A stretch of 64,000 bases of DNA from Flavobacterium crassostreae. Lineage in GTDB: Bacteria > Bacteroidota > Bacteroidia > Flavobacteriales > Flavobacteriaceae. Shown in pieces: positions 25,291 through 34,993 of this stretch (positions are counted from its first letter, which is position 1; every line of letters begins with the position of its first letter). The stretch is from assembly GCF_001831475.1 (NCBI RefSeq), contig NZ_CP017688.1, positions 2,108,001-2,172,000 of the forward strand, written 5' to 3'. The translations under genes and the position numbers were made by a program. The notes beneath the pieces were generated by a model. That model saw only the letters and a list, made by a program, of their open reading frames with translations. It was not told the origin of the DNA and searched no databases.

Positions 25291-25317
25291 CAAAGGTATA
25301 AAAAACTATTGAAACAA
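25291..25317 (-). promoter_or_regulatory. Promoter of the ilv leader/operon
   Basis: Minus-strand TACCTTTG (25298-25291) matches TAnnTTTG exactly, with TTG (25317-25315) 16 bp upstream. The start of transcription would fall just before the leader-peptide ATG at 25271, leaving a very short 5' end, as expected for an attenuated leader. Confidence 0.7.
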
Positions 25318-25385
25318 AAAACACAATTTAAACAAAAAATTATCTCTCTCTTAACTATTTAATGCTTTTGTTGCTTATTTAGCTA

Positions 25386-26507
25386 TTAAACAATAGTGGA
25401 CTGCCCTATATGAACATTATTTGTGTTAAAATATAACAAATCATCTTTGTTTAGTATAAAATTTGAAATAAAAGTTCCTACTTCGTGGGTACCAAAATTA
25501 GTGCCTGGGTTTAAATCCATGGTTACAACATTGTAGTCAATGGCTTTTTGTACTGCTTGATAAACTAAATTGGCTTCGGTTTGCAATCCAAAATGCTCCA
25601 GCAACATGGCTGCCGAAACGATAGATGCAATTGGATTTGCTATGTTTTTATCTTTTGCCAAAGCGAAAGAACCATGTAAGGGCTCAAACAATGCCTTGGT
25701 GGTGCCAAAACTTGCAGAAGCCAATAGACCAATTGTACCGGTTATTGCACTGGCTTCATCCGATAGGATGTCTCCAAAAAGGTTTTCGGTCAACAAAATG
25801 TCAAATTGTTTGGGGTTTACCACCAATTGCATTGCGGCGTTGTCTACATACAAAAATTGCAACGCTACCTCTGGATAGTCCAGACTAATTTGCTGCACTA
25901 CGTTGCGCCATAATCTGGATGTTTCTAGAACGTTGGCTTTATCAACTAGGGTTACTTTCTTTTTTCTTTTTTGGGCAGCTTGAAATGCCAAATGGGTAAT
26001 TCGGCTTATTTCTTCTTGGGTATATTGACACAAATCGGTTGCTTTGGTTTTGTCTTTGTTTAAGGTTTTGTCACCAAAGTAAATGCCGCCGGTTAGTTCT
26101 CTAAAAATTATAAAATCCGTACCGTCTATGATTTCTCTCTTTAATGGAGAAAAAGGCACTAGACTTGAATAGGTTTTGATGGGTCTTTGGTTGGCAAATA
26201 ACCCCAATTCTTTTCTTAATTTTAAAACACCTTGGGAGGGGCTTTTTTCAGAATTTAGATTCGTATCTTGGTTGTCTTTGTTGTCGACGGTTCCAAATAA
26301 TACGGCATCAGTGTTTAAACATAAATTTAGGGTTTGTTCTGGTAGAGCGGTTCCGGTTTTGTCTATAGCAACTGCGCCTACTAGAGCTTCTTCAAAAATA
26401 AAGTCATGGTCAAACATCACCCCAATAGCGTGTAGTGCCTTTTTGGCCTGCAAGACTACTTCTGGACCAATACCATCTCCTGCTAAAACGGCTATTTTTA
26501 GATTCAT
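25386..26507 (-). CDS. leuB: 3-isopropylmalate dehydrogenase
   Basis: Third step of leucine synthesis, NAD-dependent oxidative decarboxylation. 373 residues, starting MNLKIAVLAGDGIGPEVVLQAKKAL. The substrate and metal motifs are present: RKELGLFANQRP, RELTGGIYFG, KANVLETSRLWRN, YVDNAAMQLV and the NAD-binding LFEPLHGSFALAKDKNIANPIA. It ends with a longer tail than usual (about 20 residues after GTFISNFI). It follows leuA by 37 bp and precedes the ilv leader. leuC and leuD are not in the window. Confidence 0.97.
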   Translation of the reverse strand: MNLKIAVLAGDGIGPEVVLQAKKALHAIGVMFDHDFIFEEALVGAVAIDKTGTALPEQTLNLCLNTDAVLFGTVDNKDNQDTNLNSEKSPSQGVLKLRKELGLFANQRPIKTYSSLVPFSPLKREIIDGTDFIIFRELTGGIYFGDKTLNKDKTKATDLCQYTQEEISRITHLAFQAAQKRKKKVTLVDKANVLETSRLWRNVVQQISLDYPEVALQFLYVDNAAMQLVVNPKQFDILLTENLFGDILSDEASAITGTIGLLASASFGTTKALFEPLHGSFALAKDKNIANPIASIVSAAMLLEHFGLQTEANLVYQAVQKAIDYNVVTMDLNPGTNFGTHEVGTFISNFILNKDDLLYFNTNNVHIGQSTIV

Positions 26508-26544
26508 AATTTAGAGCTTTAGGTTGTGTTATTTTGCTGGCTGA

Positions 26545-27708
26545 CTATACGGATATTGTTTTGCAAGCTTCTATTATTTGATGGATGTCGTCGTCCACGA
26601 CTTCTTTTTTAATATCTGCAAATTTTAAAAATTCGATATAAACAAGATCCAATTGTACTTTAGTTAGTTCGTAACCTACTTTTTTGGCTCTATAGGCTAG
26701 GGCGGCTCTTCCGCTACGGGCTGTAAGTATTATAGAAGATTCGTTCACGCCTACATCTAATGGATCCATAATCTCGTAGGTGGCTCTATTTTTGATAACG
26801 CCATCTTGATGGATTCCAGAACTGTGTGCAAAAGCATTTGCTCCTACAATGGCTTTGTTGGGCTGTACCAACATGCCCATACTCTCGGACACCAACCTAC
26901 TCATTTCGTTGAGTTGTTTGGTATCTATATCGGTGTATAAATTAAGGTATGGGTGTTGTTTAAAGATCATTACCACTTCTTCTAAAGCGGTATTTCCGGC
27001 TCTTTCTCCTATTCCGTTAATGGTACATTCAATTTGTCTAGCTCCATTTGTTGCTCCTGCTATAGAGTTGGCTGTTGCCATACCCAAATCATTATGACAA
27101 TGACACGACAAGGTAACGTGGTCTATACCTTTAACGTTTTCTTTTAAATACTTAATTTTTGCACCATATTCTTCGGGCAAACAATATCCTGTGGTATCGG
27201 GAATGTTTAAGACCGTTGCTCCAGATTTGATAACCTCTTCACAGACTCGAGCCAAGAACTCGTTATCGGTTCTTCCGGCATCTTCGGCATAAAATTCTAC
27301 ATCTTCTACATACGATTTGGCATGCGCTACGGCAAATTTTGCTCGGGCTATAATATCTTCTCTAGTGGTGTTTAGTTTGTGTTTTATATGGGATTCTGAA
27401 GTACCTATTCCGGTATGTATTCTTGGTTTTTTGGCATATTTTAAAGCTGCAGCAGCTACATCAATATCTTTCTCCACAGCTCGGGTTAAGCCACAAACAG
27501 TGGCGTTTTTTACCAATTTACTGATTTCAGTAACTGACAAAAAATCCCCTGGACTAGATACCGGAAAACCAGCTTCAATAACATCCACACCCATTTGATC
27601 TAATCGATTGGCAATGAGGAGTTTTTGCTTGGTGTCTAATTTACATCCTGGTACTTGTTCCCCATCTCTTAAGGTTGTGTCAAAAATTTGAACTTTCTCT
27701 CTATTCAT
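26545..27708 (-). CDS. leuA: 2-isopropylmalate synthase-type enzyme without C-terminal regulatory domain
   Basis: Start taken at 27708 ([21 protein letters not shown]), because the open frame to 27789 overlaps the promoter. 387 residues: the TIM-barrel catalytic part is complete ([60 protein letters not shown]), but the LeuA dimer/allosteric domain of about 110 residues is absent. It should condense acetyl-CoA with 2-ketoisovalerate. Homocitrate or citramalate synthase activity is possible for short members, but linkage to leuB favours leucine synthesis. Leucine feedback at this enzyme is probably lacking. Confidence 0.9.
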   Translation of the reverse strand: MNREKVQIFDTTLRDGEQVPGCKLDTKQKLLIANRLDQMGVDVIEAGFPVSSPGDFLSVTEISKLVKNATVCGLTRAVEKDIDVAAAALKYAKKPRIHTGIGTSESHIKHKLNTTREDIIARAKFAVAHAKSYVEDVEFYAEDAGRTDNEFLARVCEEVIKSGATVLNIPDTTGYCLPEEYGAKIKYLKENVKGIDHVTLSCHCHNDLGMATANSIAGATNGARQIECTINGIGERAGNTALEEVVMIFKQHPYLNLYTDIDTKQLNEMSRLVSESMGMLVQPNKAIVGANAFAHSSGIHQDGVIKNRATYEIMDPLDVGVNESSIILTARSGRAALAYRAKKVGYELTKVQLDLVYIEFLKFADIKKEVVDDDIHQIIEACKTISV

Positions 27709-27744
27709 TATCCATTTATTTAATGTAATTTCACATTTCAATAA

Positions 27745-27752
27745 CAAAGTTA
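27745..27752 (-). promoter_or_regulatory. -7 box of leuAB
   Basis: Minus-strand TAACTTTG matches TAnnTTTG exactly, 37 bp before the leuA ATG; TTG at 27779-27777 is 24 bp upstream. It supports a leuA start at 27708 and separate initiation from ilv. I see no leader peptide here. Confidence 0.6.
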
Positions 27753-27863
27753 GATTTGATTGCTTTAAAATAAAACCAAATCCTTCCAAATATACTGCTC
27801 ATAAAGCAAAACAAAACTAGTTAAGTTATTGATTTATAATAAATTAAGCTTTACTATTTTACA

Positions 27864-29408
27864 ATGGCTAACCATCAAAAAGATTTTTTATTTGTATTGA
27901 TTAAATCCCTTTCTAAGTCAGAAAAAAGGCAATTCAAAATTTTTGCCAGCAGATTAGAAACCAGTTCTCATACAAAATTTATGGAACTCTTCACTATTTT
28001 AGATAAATCCGAGAATTATGACGAAAAACTCATTCTAAAGAGTGGCGTTATTAAAAAAGTGCAACTCTCTAACCTAAAATCGTATTTGTACAAACAAATA
28101 TTGGTTAGCATTCGGTTGAACATCCCTAGTCAAAATATCCGATACCAACTCCGAGAGCAAATTGATTTTGCAAGTATTTTGTATAATAAAGGATTGTACA
28201 AACAGAGTTTAAAAATTTTGGACAAAACCAAAATTCAGGCATTAGAAAATGACGAGAAATATATGGCTTTTGAAATTGTAGAATTCGAAAAATTAATAGA
28301 ATCTCAATACATCACCCGAAGCATCCAGGGCCGTGCAGACGAACTAGTCATTCAGGCCAAGGAGCTAAATTATCGCAATACCATTTCGAGCAAGTTATCT
28401 AATTTGTCGCTGCAATTATATGGCATTATGCTAAAAACAGGCTATGTTAAAGACGATACCGAATACCAACAAATAGACGATTATTTTACCAAACACATAG
28501 CACATCTAGAAGAAAGTAAATTTGGGTTTAGAGAAAAATACTGGTTTTATAACGCCAATTTATGGCGCAGTTTTTTGGTGCAAGATTTTTTGAGTAGTTA
28601 TAAATATGCCTACAAATGGGTTGCCTTGTTTTATGATAATCCAAAGATGATCCATCTCAATCCAGTATTTTTTTTAAAAGGGAACCATTATTTGTTGGAG
28701 TCGTTATTTATGTTAAAATACAAATCTAATTTTAAAAAATACTTACTGCAGTTAGAACAAACCATTCAAGACCCCCGTTTTCCTGTAAACGATAATATTG
28801 CTTCTTTGTCGTTTTTATATTTGTATAATAACAAATTAAATTACCACATTTTAGAGGGATCCTTTAAAGAAAGTGAGTATTTAATACCCGAAGTTTTACA
28901 TAAAATAAAAATCCATAGTGAACATCTAGATGAACACCATGAAATGCTTTTTTATTACAAAATAGCCTGTATTTATTTTGGTACCGAAAAATATGCCGAA
29001 TCGATCTATTATCTAGAAAAAATTATAAACAACAAAAACCTTAGCATGCGCGAGGATTTGATGTGTTTTGCCCGGTTGTTGTATTTGATTGTACATTATG
29101 AAATGGGCAAAGATTTTAACCTAGAATCTCAGTTAAAGAACACCTATAAGTTTCTTTTGAAAATGAATGATTTGCAAGAGGTTCAAAAAGAAATTATCCG
29201 CTTTTTGAAAAATTTAAACACCCTATACCCTGCCGATATTAAAAAAGAATTTATTAAAATGCGTGCCCGTTTTATAGAACTCGAAAACAATACCTACGAA
29301 AAAAGAGCCTTCTTATATTTGGATATCATTTCGTGGTTAGAGAGCAAAATTGAGAACAAAAAAATAGCCGAAATTATACAAGAAAAAGCCCAATTAAATA
29401 ACCGCTAA
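27864..29408 (+). CDS. Conserved hypothetical helical-repeat protein (514 aa)
   Basis: A 514-residue, almost entirely helical protein: KDFLFVLIKSLSKSEKRQFKIFASRL at the start, then many pairs of amphipathic helices (for example YNKGLYKQSLKILDKTKI, KYAESIYYLEKIINNK) resembling TPR-type repeats. No signal peptide, catalytic motif or membrane segment is visible. It is divergent from leuA and followed by rnpB on the opposite strand. Flavobacteria have such proteins near this locus, as far as I recall, but I know of no function. A scaffold or regulatory role is only a guess. Confidence 0.75.
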   Translation: MANHQKDFLFVLIKSLSKSEKRQFKIFASRLETSSHTKFMELFTILDKSENYDEKLILKSGVIKKVQLSNLKSYLYKQILVSIRLNIPSQNIRYQLREQIDFASILYNKGLYKQSLKILDKTKIQALENDEKYMAFEIVEFEKLIESQYITRSIQGRADELVIQAKELNYRNTISSKLSNLSLQLYGIMLKTGYVKDDTEYQQIDDYFTKHIAHLEESKFGFREKYWFYNANLWRSFLVQDFLSSYKYAYKWVALFYDNPKMIHLNPVFFLKGNHYLLESLFMLKYKSNFKKYLLQLEQTIQDPRFPVNDNIASLSFLYLYNNKLNYHILEGSFKESEYLIPEVLHKIKIHSEHLDEHHEMLFYYKIACIYFGTEKYAESIYYLEKIINNKNLSMREDLMCFARLLYLIVHYEMGKDFNLESQLKNTYKFLLKMNDLQEVQKEIIRFLKNLNTLYPADIKKEFIKMRARFIELENNTYEKRAFLYLDIISWLESKIENKKIAEIIQEKAQLNNR

Positions 29409-29492
29409 AACAGCTCGTTCTAGCCAAAGGTTTCTCGGCCAATTATCTAAAACAATTTTAGTTGCAGAAGAAATGCAATAAAATACTAAAAA

Positions 29493-29808
29493 AAACAGAC
29501 CTATAAGCCGGATTCTGTATTTGCAAAAGCAAACCCTTATCATTTATCTAGGTCTCAAATTACTCTGAGACTCCAACTATCTACCCTTCAGCAACAAACG
29601 AGAAGCTTTTAAATGCTGATATACTTGATATTTCACCGCATAGAGTTTACCTGGTTTCACTACAGCATTACCTGTACATACTTTCTGTTGCACTTGTCCT
29701 AATTTCAATACATTGAAACCGACGGGTGTTACCCGCTATGCTTCTCTATGGTGTCCGGACTTTCCTCTCTCTTGATTGCTCAAAACAGCGATAAGGCGGT
29801 CTGTTGGC
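29493..29808 (-). ncRNA. rnpB: RNase P RNA (M1 RNA)
   Basis: The minus strand carries the conserved class A elements: GAGGAAAGTCCGGACACC near the 5' end (29770-29750 region) and AGAATCCGGCTTAT at the 3' end. Outer helix P1 is visible as AACAGACC with GGTCTGTT (29799-29806 with 29494-29501). The 3' end runs into a U stretch serving as terminator. The RNA is the catalytic subunit that matures tRNA 5' ends. A TAAATTTG box at 29818-29811 on the minus strand gives a plausible promoter directly upstream. Confidence 0.97.
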
Positions 29809-29932
29809 TACAAATTTACATTATTTATTGGTTCGGTTGGTGTTTTCTGTTCGGTACTTTAACAACACTTTTGCAATGTCTTAAGTACAAAATAGTTACC
29901 TTTAAGAAATAAACCAGTACCCTTCTTAATTT

Positions 29933-30244
29933 ATGAAAAATAAAATGTACCACTACGCCACGGTTTCTAAAGCATTAGATGATTTGCATGAAAAGGGATA
30001 TACCTTTGATTTTAACATTCATGAGCAAGACATTGTCCAAAATCCACACAACTACCAAATAGAACATATCTATAGGTACGAAGGCAATACCGATCCAGGA
30101 GATGCGGCTATTGTATATGGAATAAAAGCAACCTCCGGAAAAAAAGGCGTGTTTGTGGCTGGTTTTTCGGCTAATTCTATTAATGATGCCGGCCAAACTC
30201 TAATTCAATTAAGTATCAAAAACAGACACAAAGACAGAGCCTAG
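29933..30244 (+). CDS. Small hypothetical protein (103 aa)
   Basis: 103 residues: MYHYATVSKALDDLHEKGYTFDFNI, then YQIEHIYRYEGNTDPGDAAIVYGIKATSGKKGVFVAGFSANS. This is a compact alpha/beta protein of the type often labelled phosphoribosylpyrophosphate synthetase in Bacteroidetes genomes. That label is not supported by any PRPP-binding motif here. It stands alone between rnpB and dnaX. It is probably a real gene because of its conserved-looking core and normal flavobacterial codon use. Function unknown. Confidence 0.7.
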   Translation: MKNKMYHYATVSKALDDLHEKGYTFDFNIHEQDIVQNPHNYQIEHIYRYEGNTDPGDAAIVYGIKATSGKKGVFVAGFSANSINDAGQTLIQLSIKNRHKDRA

Positions 30245-30345
30245 ATGGAGACTTTAAGAACTTAGTATGCAATTGGTAATAAAGCTATAAATTATAATTT
30301 TTAGAATTATACAAACTATCCTTTTTATAATATAAAGGCATTGCC

Positions 30346-30353
30346 TATCTTTG
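30346..30353 (+). promoter_or_regulatory. -7 box of dnaX
   Basis: TATCTTTG matches TAnnTTTG exactly, 17 bp before the ATG at 30371. Since it lies inside the longer open frame (from 30341), it supports 30371 as the true start. Confidence 0.6.
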
Positions 30354-30370
30354 CTATCCAATTAAAATCT

Positions 30371-32091
30371 ATGGAACAGTTTGTTGTATCAGCTCGTAAA
30401 TACCGCCCACAAACATTTAAAGATGTGGTGGGGCAAAAAGCGATTACCAATACGTTATTGAATGCTATAGAGAGCAACCATTTGGCATCTGCATTATTGT
30501 TTACCGGACCTCGTGGTGTAGGCAAAACAACCTGCGCCCGTATTTTGGCCCGCAAAATTAACCAACCTGGTTATGATGATCCTACAGAAGATTTTGCCTT
30601 TAATGTATTTGAATTAGATGCTGCCTCCAACAACTCCGTGGACGATATCCGAAATTTAATTGACCAAGTTCGTATTCCGCCCCAAACAGGCAAATACAAA
30701 GTATATATAATTGACGAGGTGCACATGTTGTCTTCGGCGGCATTCAATGCGTTTTTAAAAACACTCGAAGAGCCACCTAAGCACGCAATCTTTATCTTGG
30801 CTACCACCGAGAAACACAAAATTATTCCAACTATTTTATCGCGTTGCCAGATTTTTGATTTTAAAAGAATCACCGTCAAAGATGCCAAAGAACATCTAGC
30901 AGAAGTAGCTACCAACCAAGGGATTACCTTTGAGGATGATGCCTTACATATAATTGCCCAAAAAGCAGATGGTGCCATGCGAGATGCCTTGTCTATTTTT
31001 GATCGAGTAGTATCGTATTGCGGCACCAATTTGACCCGTCAAGCCGTTACCGAAAATTTAAATGTACTGGATTACGAAACCTATAGCAACATAACCTACT
31101 TGTTGTTAGAGAACAAAATTCCAGATGTATTGCTGGCATTTAACACCATACTCTCCAAAGGATTTGATGCCCATCACTTTGTATCTGGGTTGGCGTCACA
31201 CTTTAGAGATATATTAGTGAGTAAAACCCCAGCAACACTCCTTTTGTTAGAAGTTGGGGAACAAGCACAAAAAATATATGCAGAACAAGCACAAAAATGC
31301 AGTGCTGCCTTTTTGCTACAAGCGATAGAAATTGCTAATGATTGTGATTTAAAATATAAAGTAAGCCAAAACCAACGCTTGCTTGTAGAGCTTTGTTTGA
31401 TGCAATTGGCTTCTATGGATATTGATGGCCAAAAAAAAAAGTAGTATCGTATATACTACCACCTAGTTATTTTAAAAAACAAGAAGACTCTATAGCCGAG
31501 GTTCCAAAACCAGCTACAACAAATACTACCCAAGCACCGCCTGTTGTACCCACACAAAAACCTGTCGAAGTAGTCCACACACCACCAGTAGAACGCACGG
31601 TTTCTAACCCATTGCCTACCACAGATGGGCCAAAGGTTTCTGCGTTTTCATTAGCAAGTATCAAAGCCAAAAAAGCCTTAGAAGAAAGTAGCAAAAACTT
31701 TGTAAAACCTACAGAGAACTTGCCCACCAAAGCATTTACCGAAACCGAAATGAAAATCCAGTGGACAAACTACGCTACCAAATTAGGAGTCAAAGGATTT
31801 AAGATAATGGAATCGTTGCTACTGATCAATGATCCAGTATTAAACGGCACTACAATTAGCATTGAGTTGCCCAACGAAGGTTCTAAATTGGATTTTGAAG
31901 GACAAATCAACGGATTAGTTGGGCATTTGCGAGGGCATTTGCACAACCATGACATTACTATAGAAGTAACCGTGAACGAAAGCATAGAAAGCAAACGAAG
32001 CTTTAACGACCAAGATCGATACAACCGTCTGCACGAAATAAACCCAAATATAGAGCTGTTGCGAACCACCTTTGGATTAGATATTAGCTAA
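30371..32091 (+). CDS. dnaX: DNA polymerase III gamma/tau subunit, two products through a slip site
   Basis: Clamp-loader ATPase. It starts MEQFVVSARKYRPQTFKDVVGQ; Walker A is GPRGVGKTTCAR, Walker B is VYIIDEVHML, sensor 1 is ILATTEKHKI and the arginine-finger box is SRCQIF. The zinc-binding cysteines of E. coli DnaX are missing, replaced by a short INQPGYDDPTEDF loop. Frame 0 stops at 31444 (357 residues, gamma-like) right after ten As (31431-31440). The -1 frame continues without a stop to 32091 (VVSYILPPSYFKKQED..., Pro/Thr linker, tau C-terminal domain), about 573 residues. Both products are expected by slippage; a simple indel is the alternative. Confidence 0.9.
31431..31459 (+). promoter_or_regulatory. 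dnaX slip site: A10 run plus hairpin
   Basis: Ten As at 31431-31440 are followed directly by GTAGTAT (31441-31447) and ATACTAC (31453-31459), a perfect 7-bp stem with a 5-nt loop. In frame 0 the stop TAG (31442) lies within the stem. A -1 shift or one extra A gives the long product. Confidence 0.75.
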
Positions 32092-32109
32092 CCAAAATAC
32101 GGATATACT

Positions 32110-33882
32110 TTAGATTACTCCCATTTTTTGCATCAAAAAAGTAGCACTTTTATTTTTGCAAACCCCCTCTCTAAGGGTATAATCAAAATGCAATTCATTG
32201 GCAACTATAGTTACTTCAAAACACTGGTTTGTCAAAATATCTGGATAGTCCTTGGTCGTTAAGCAAACCTCAATATCGTGGGTGGCTATTGCTCCTATGG
32301 CATTTTTGGCAAGTATTTTTTTGACCACTTCAATGGTACCATTGCGTTTGTCGTCCGAGTTGGTGCCTCTCAAGATTTCATCCAATAATACAAAAGCGGG
32401 TTTTTGATCTAAGGCATCCATAATTTGTTTCAACCTTTTGATTTCTGCAAAAAAATACGATTCACTATCCGACAAAGAATCCGATAATCGCATGGATACC
32501 AAAATAGGCATTGGATGCAATTGTGCTTCTTTGGCGCAGACCACAGAACCCATTCCGGACAAAACCATATTTACGCCTAAACTTCTCAAAAAAGTACTTT
32601 TTCCGGACATATTGGATCCAGTCAAAATTATAAATCTTTGTGGATGAAAATGGACCGTATTGCCCACTCTCTTTTCAGAATTTAGTAGCGGGTGGCTCAA
32701 CTCTTTAAAATTAATTTTGTAGTCCGAATTTAATTCCGGATATACAAATTCTGGATTGTTGTATGCAAAATTAGCAAGACTATTGAGCATTTCAAATTCA
32801 CCAATAATAGCCAACCAGGTTTCCAAAACAGTAGCATGAGCTTTTTTCCAAGCTATTAATTTTTTCAGAACATGTAGGTTAAATAGAAACGTACCATTAA
32901 ATAAGGAAGCTGCCACTAAATTTCCGATGGTGTCCATGTTGGCAAACAATCCAGATAGTTTCTGGAGGTGTGAACTTGCTGGTGTGGTTTCAAAAACCAG
33001 TTGTTGTTGTAAGTCGATTAGTTTTTGAGATACAAAAGTTTCTTTTTCAATTTTATGGAGCAACAAACCATAGTGCTCGATCACTTTGTCCATAGATTCT
33101 GCATTGGCAATTTCTATTTGGATACGTTTTAAAAACAGCCCTAAAATAACCAAATTAAGGGCAAAAATAGAACCCAAATAAGACAAAAGCCCCATATTGC
33201 CCGTAAAGATGTAAGCTACCAAAACTCCCAAAAATAAAGCAGGCAAAAGGTATGAGGCAACATGTGTCCATTTAGGCAGTGCCGTACTCGGAAATTTGCT
33301 CCAAGTCAGCAAACCTTGATAAGACAACTGGGTATCCTTGCTCATTTTTGCGTAAGCCAAAAACTCCTGACGCCAATCTAATTTTTGAGACAACTCCTTT
33401 ATGGCTTCTTGATTTTCTATAATTTGCTGGTTGGGCAACAGCGACAAAAGTTGGTTGGCAAGCGTTTTTTTGCCAATATAAGTAGCTGTTCGGTTTAGAT
33501 TTTGAAACAACGAATGCTCCCCAAAAATATCCAAATCATAGGCATACGGGTGCTGAAAATCGTTAAAACTAGCACCATTTGCAAATGACAAACGGTTTTT
33601 TTCTAAATACTCGCGCTCGTTTTGGTTAATTTCTATAAGCGTTTCAGTAAGTATTTTCTTATGCAAGAGTGCAGCGTGCAAGCGCATCAAAACTATAAAA
33701 ACGGCAAAAAAAACTACCGCCAAAACCCCATACAACAGGCTGTTTTGTTGCAAATATACATACCCAAAAGCCAAAAACAAAAAGATACTCACCAGTCTCA
33801 AAAAACTTATTGTGGTATATTTTTTATGGATTAAAGCCAGTTTTTGCGAGTACTTATTTTGATTGGATTGGTAACGGTTCAT
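32110..33882 (-). CDS. Membrane-anchored MutS-family ATPase
   Basis: 590 residues from the ATG at 33882 (MNRYQSNQNKYSQ); the longer frame would need TTG at 33903, inside a -7 box. Two N-terminal membrane segments (about 30-70) and another pair (about 200-260) precede a MutS-like core and C-terminal ABC ATPase: Walker A TGSNMSGKSTFLRSLG, Walker B FVLLDEILRGTNSDDKRNGT, and ATHDIEVC. It lacks the mismatch-recognition domain and the Smr domain of MutS2. Bacteroidetes have this membrane MutS-like family; its role is not known. It is not the canonical mutS. It is convergent with dnaX. Confidence 0.85.
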   Translation of the reverse strand: MNRYQSNQNKYSQKLALIHKKYTTISFLRLVSIFLFLAFGYVYLQQNSLLYGVLAVVFFAVFIVLMRLHAALLHKKILTETLIEINQNEREYLEKNRLSFANGASFNDFQHPYAYDLDIFGEHSLFQNLNRTATYIGKKTLANQLLSLLPNQQIIENQEAIKELSQKLDWRQEFLAYAKMSKDTQLSYQGLLTWSKFPSTALPKWTHVASYLLPALFLGVLVAYIFTGNMGLLSYLGSIFALNLVILGLFLKRIQIEIANAESMDKVIEHYGLLLHKIEKETFVSQKLIDLQQQLVFETTPASSHLQKLSGLFANMDTIGNLVAASLFNGTFLFNLHVLKKLIAWKKAHATVLETWLAIIGEFEMLNSLANFAYNNPEFVYPELNSDYKINFKELSHPLLNSEKRVGNTVHFHPQRFIILTGSNMSGKSTFLRSLGVNMVLSGMGSVVCAKEAQLHPMPILVSMRLSDSLSDSESYFFAEIKRLKQIMDALDQKPAFVLLDEILRGTNSDDKRNGTIEVVKKILAKNAIGAIATHDIEVCLTTKDYPDILTNQCFEVTIVANELHFDYTLREGVCKNKSATFLMQKMGVI

Positions 33883-33900
33883 GGTATAAAGTATAAAATA

Positions 33901-33908
33901 CAAATATA
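33901..33908 (-). promoter_or_regulatory. -7 box of the MutS-like gene
   Basis: Minus-strand TATATTTG, exact TAnnTTTG, 18 bp before the ATG at 33882. Confidence 0.55.
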
Positions 33909-33966
33909 GAATTATGGCACAAAAAGAACCCTAATAAAAACTTAAATTGCCAGTATTTTTTCTAAA

Positions 33967-34007
33967 AATAAAGCAGTCCAAATTTTTGAAATTCGGACTG
34001 CTTTATT
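33967..34007. terminator. Intrinsic terminator after the universal stress gene
   Basis: Perfect 13-bp stem AATAAAGCAGTCC with GGACTGCTTTATT around a 15-nt loop. It lies 47 bp after the stop of the minus-strand stress gene, between it and the next minus-strand gene. Confidence 0.85.
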
Positions 34008-34053
34008 AAAGGCATAAACACGGTTTACTCCTTTTTAAAACCATTTTAATAGA

Positions 34054-34893
34054 CTAAGCTTTTATGGCAATGGACAAAATGGGAATTTCAAAAGTTTTAG
34101 AGAATTTTTTGGTCAAACTAGGATTCATGATTCCTTCAAAAAAACCTCTTTTGTAGGTTAACATAGTCAATACATCAACCTCTTTGTATGCTATAAAGTC
34201 CAAAATAGACGCTTTTATTTCGTCACTAGGTACCACAAAAAAAGATACCGCTTCGTCCTTAAAATCCTCTTCCCATTTTTGGATAGTTGTTTTATCCACA
34301 TCCGATTCGGAGGTTTGTACATACAAACACTTTACCTCTGCACCAGCAAATTTGGCAATTTTTAAAACTTTTTTGAGTGCTTTTTTATCTTTTTTTCTAA
34401 ATCTAGTAGTAAATCCTATAGTATCTATTGGCTTGTAAACCGCCTCAGATGGCACGCTCAACAACGGCACCTCAATATTGGTCAGTACATTGGCCGTGTT
34501 GGTCTCCGAGAAAAAAGAAGTCCAGCCCGTAGAGCCACCTTCGGTTCCCATAACCACATAATCAATTTGGTCTTCCTTAATTGCTTTTTCGATGGCATAC
34601 ACCAAACCACCCTCCATCAAACGATGCGTCATTTTAATTCCATCCAGATTGCGCTGCGCAGCAATAGCCCGTAATTTCGGAATCTCCTCTTTAAACATAT
34701 CAAACTGAGACAACTCTAAAGACTCATAAAGCACCATATAATTTTGCGGAAAAAACTGACTATCATAAACAGGCAACTCAAAGGTATGTAACAAAATCAG
34801 CTCCCCTTGCACCATTTTGGCAAACTCTAGAGCATGAACAAAGGCGTTAGTAGCCGTTGGAGAAAAATCAGTCGGAAAAAGAATGCGTTTCAT
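34054..34893 (-). CDS. Universal stress protein, tandem UspA domains
   Basis: 279 residues containing two UspA units. The first is complete (MKRILFPTDFSPTATNAFVHALEFAKMVQGELILLHTF, ending VMGTEGGSTGWTSFFSETNTANVL), with the G-2x-G-9x-G-S/T-N-like nucleotide-binding pattern. The second (TIGFTTRFRKKDKKALKKVLKIAKFAGAEVKCLYVQT ... TMLTYKRGFFEGIMNPSLTKKFSKT) has a weaker loop. Such proteins bind ATP or other ligands and respond to stress in the cytoplasm. Single gene with its own terminator downstream. Confidence 0.93.
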   Translation of the reverse strand: MKRILFPTDFSPTATNAFVHALEFAKMVQGELILLHTFELPVYDSQFFPQNYMVLYESLELSQFDMFKEEIPKLRAIAAQRNLDGIKMTHRLMEGGLVYAIEKAIKEDQIDYVVMGTEGGSTGWTSFFSETNTANVLTNIEVPLLSVPSEAVYKPIDTIGFTTRFRKKDKKALKKVLKIAKFAGAEVKCLYVQTSESDVDKTTIQKWEEDFKDEAVSFFVVPSDEIKASILDFIAYKEVDVLTMLTYKRGFFEGIMNPSLTKKFSKTFEIPILSIAIKA

Positions 34894-34993
34894 AGTAGCG
34901 TTTTTTTAGGATTAATAAACCAAAATTAAGTCTAAAAATACACCAATACTATGATAAAAATCACTTCTTTATCAAAAATTTAAGAAAAAATTA

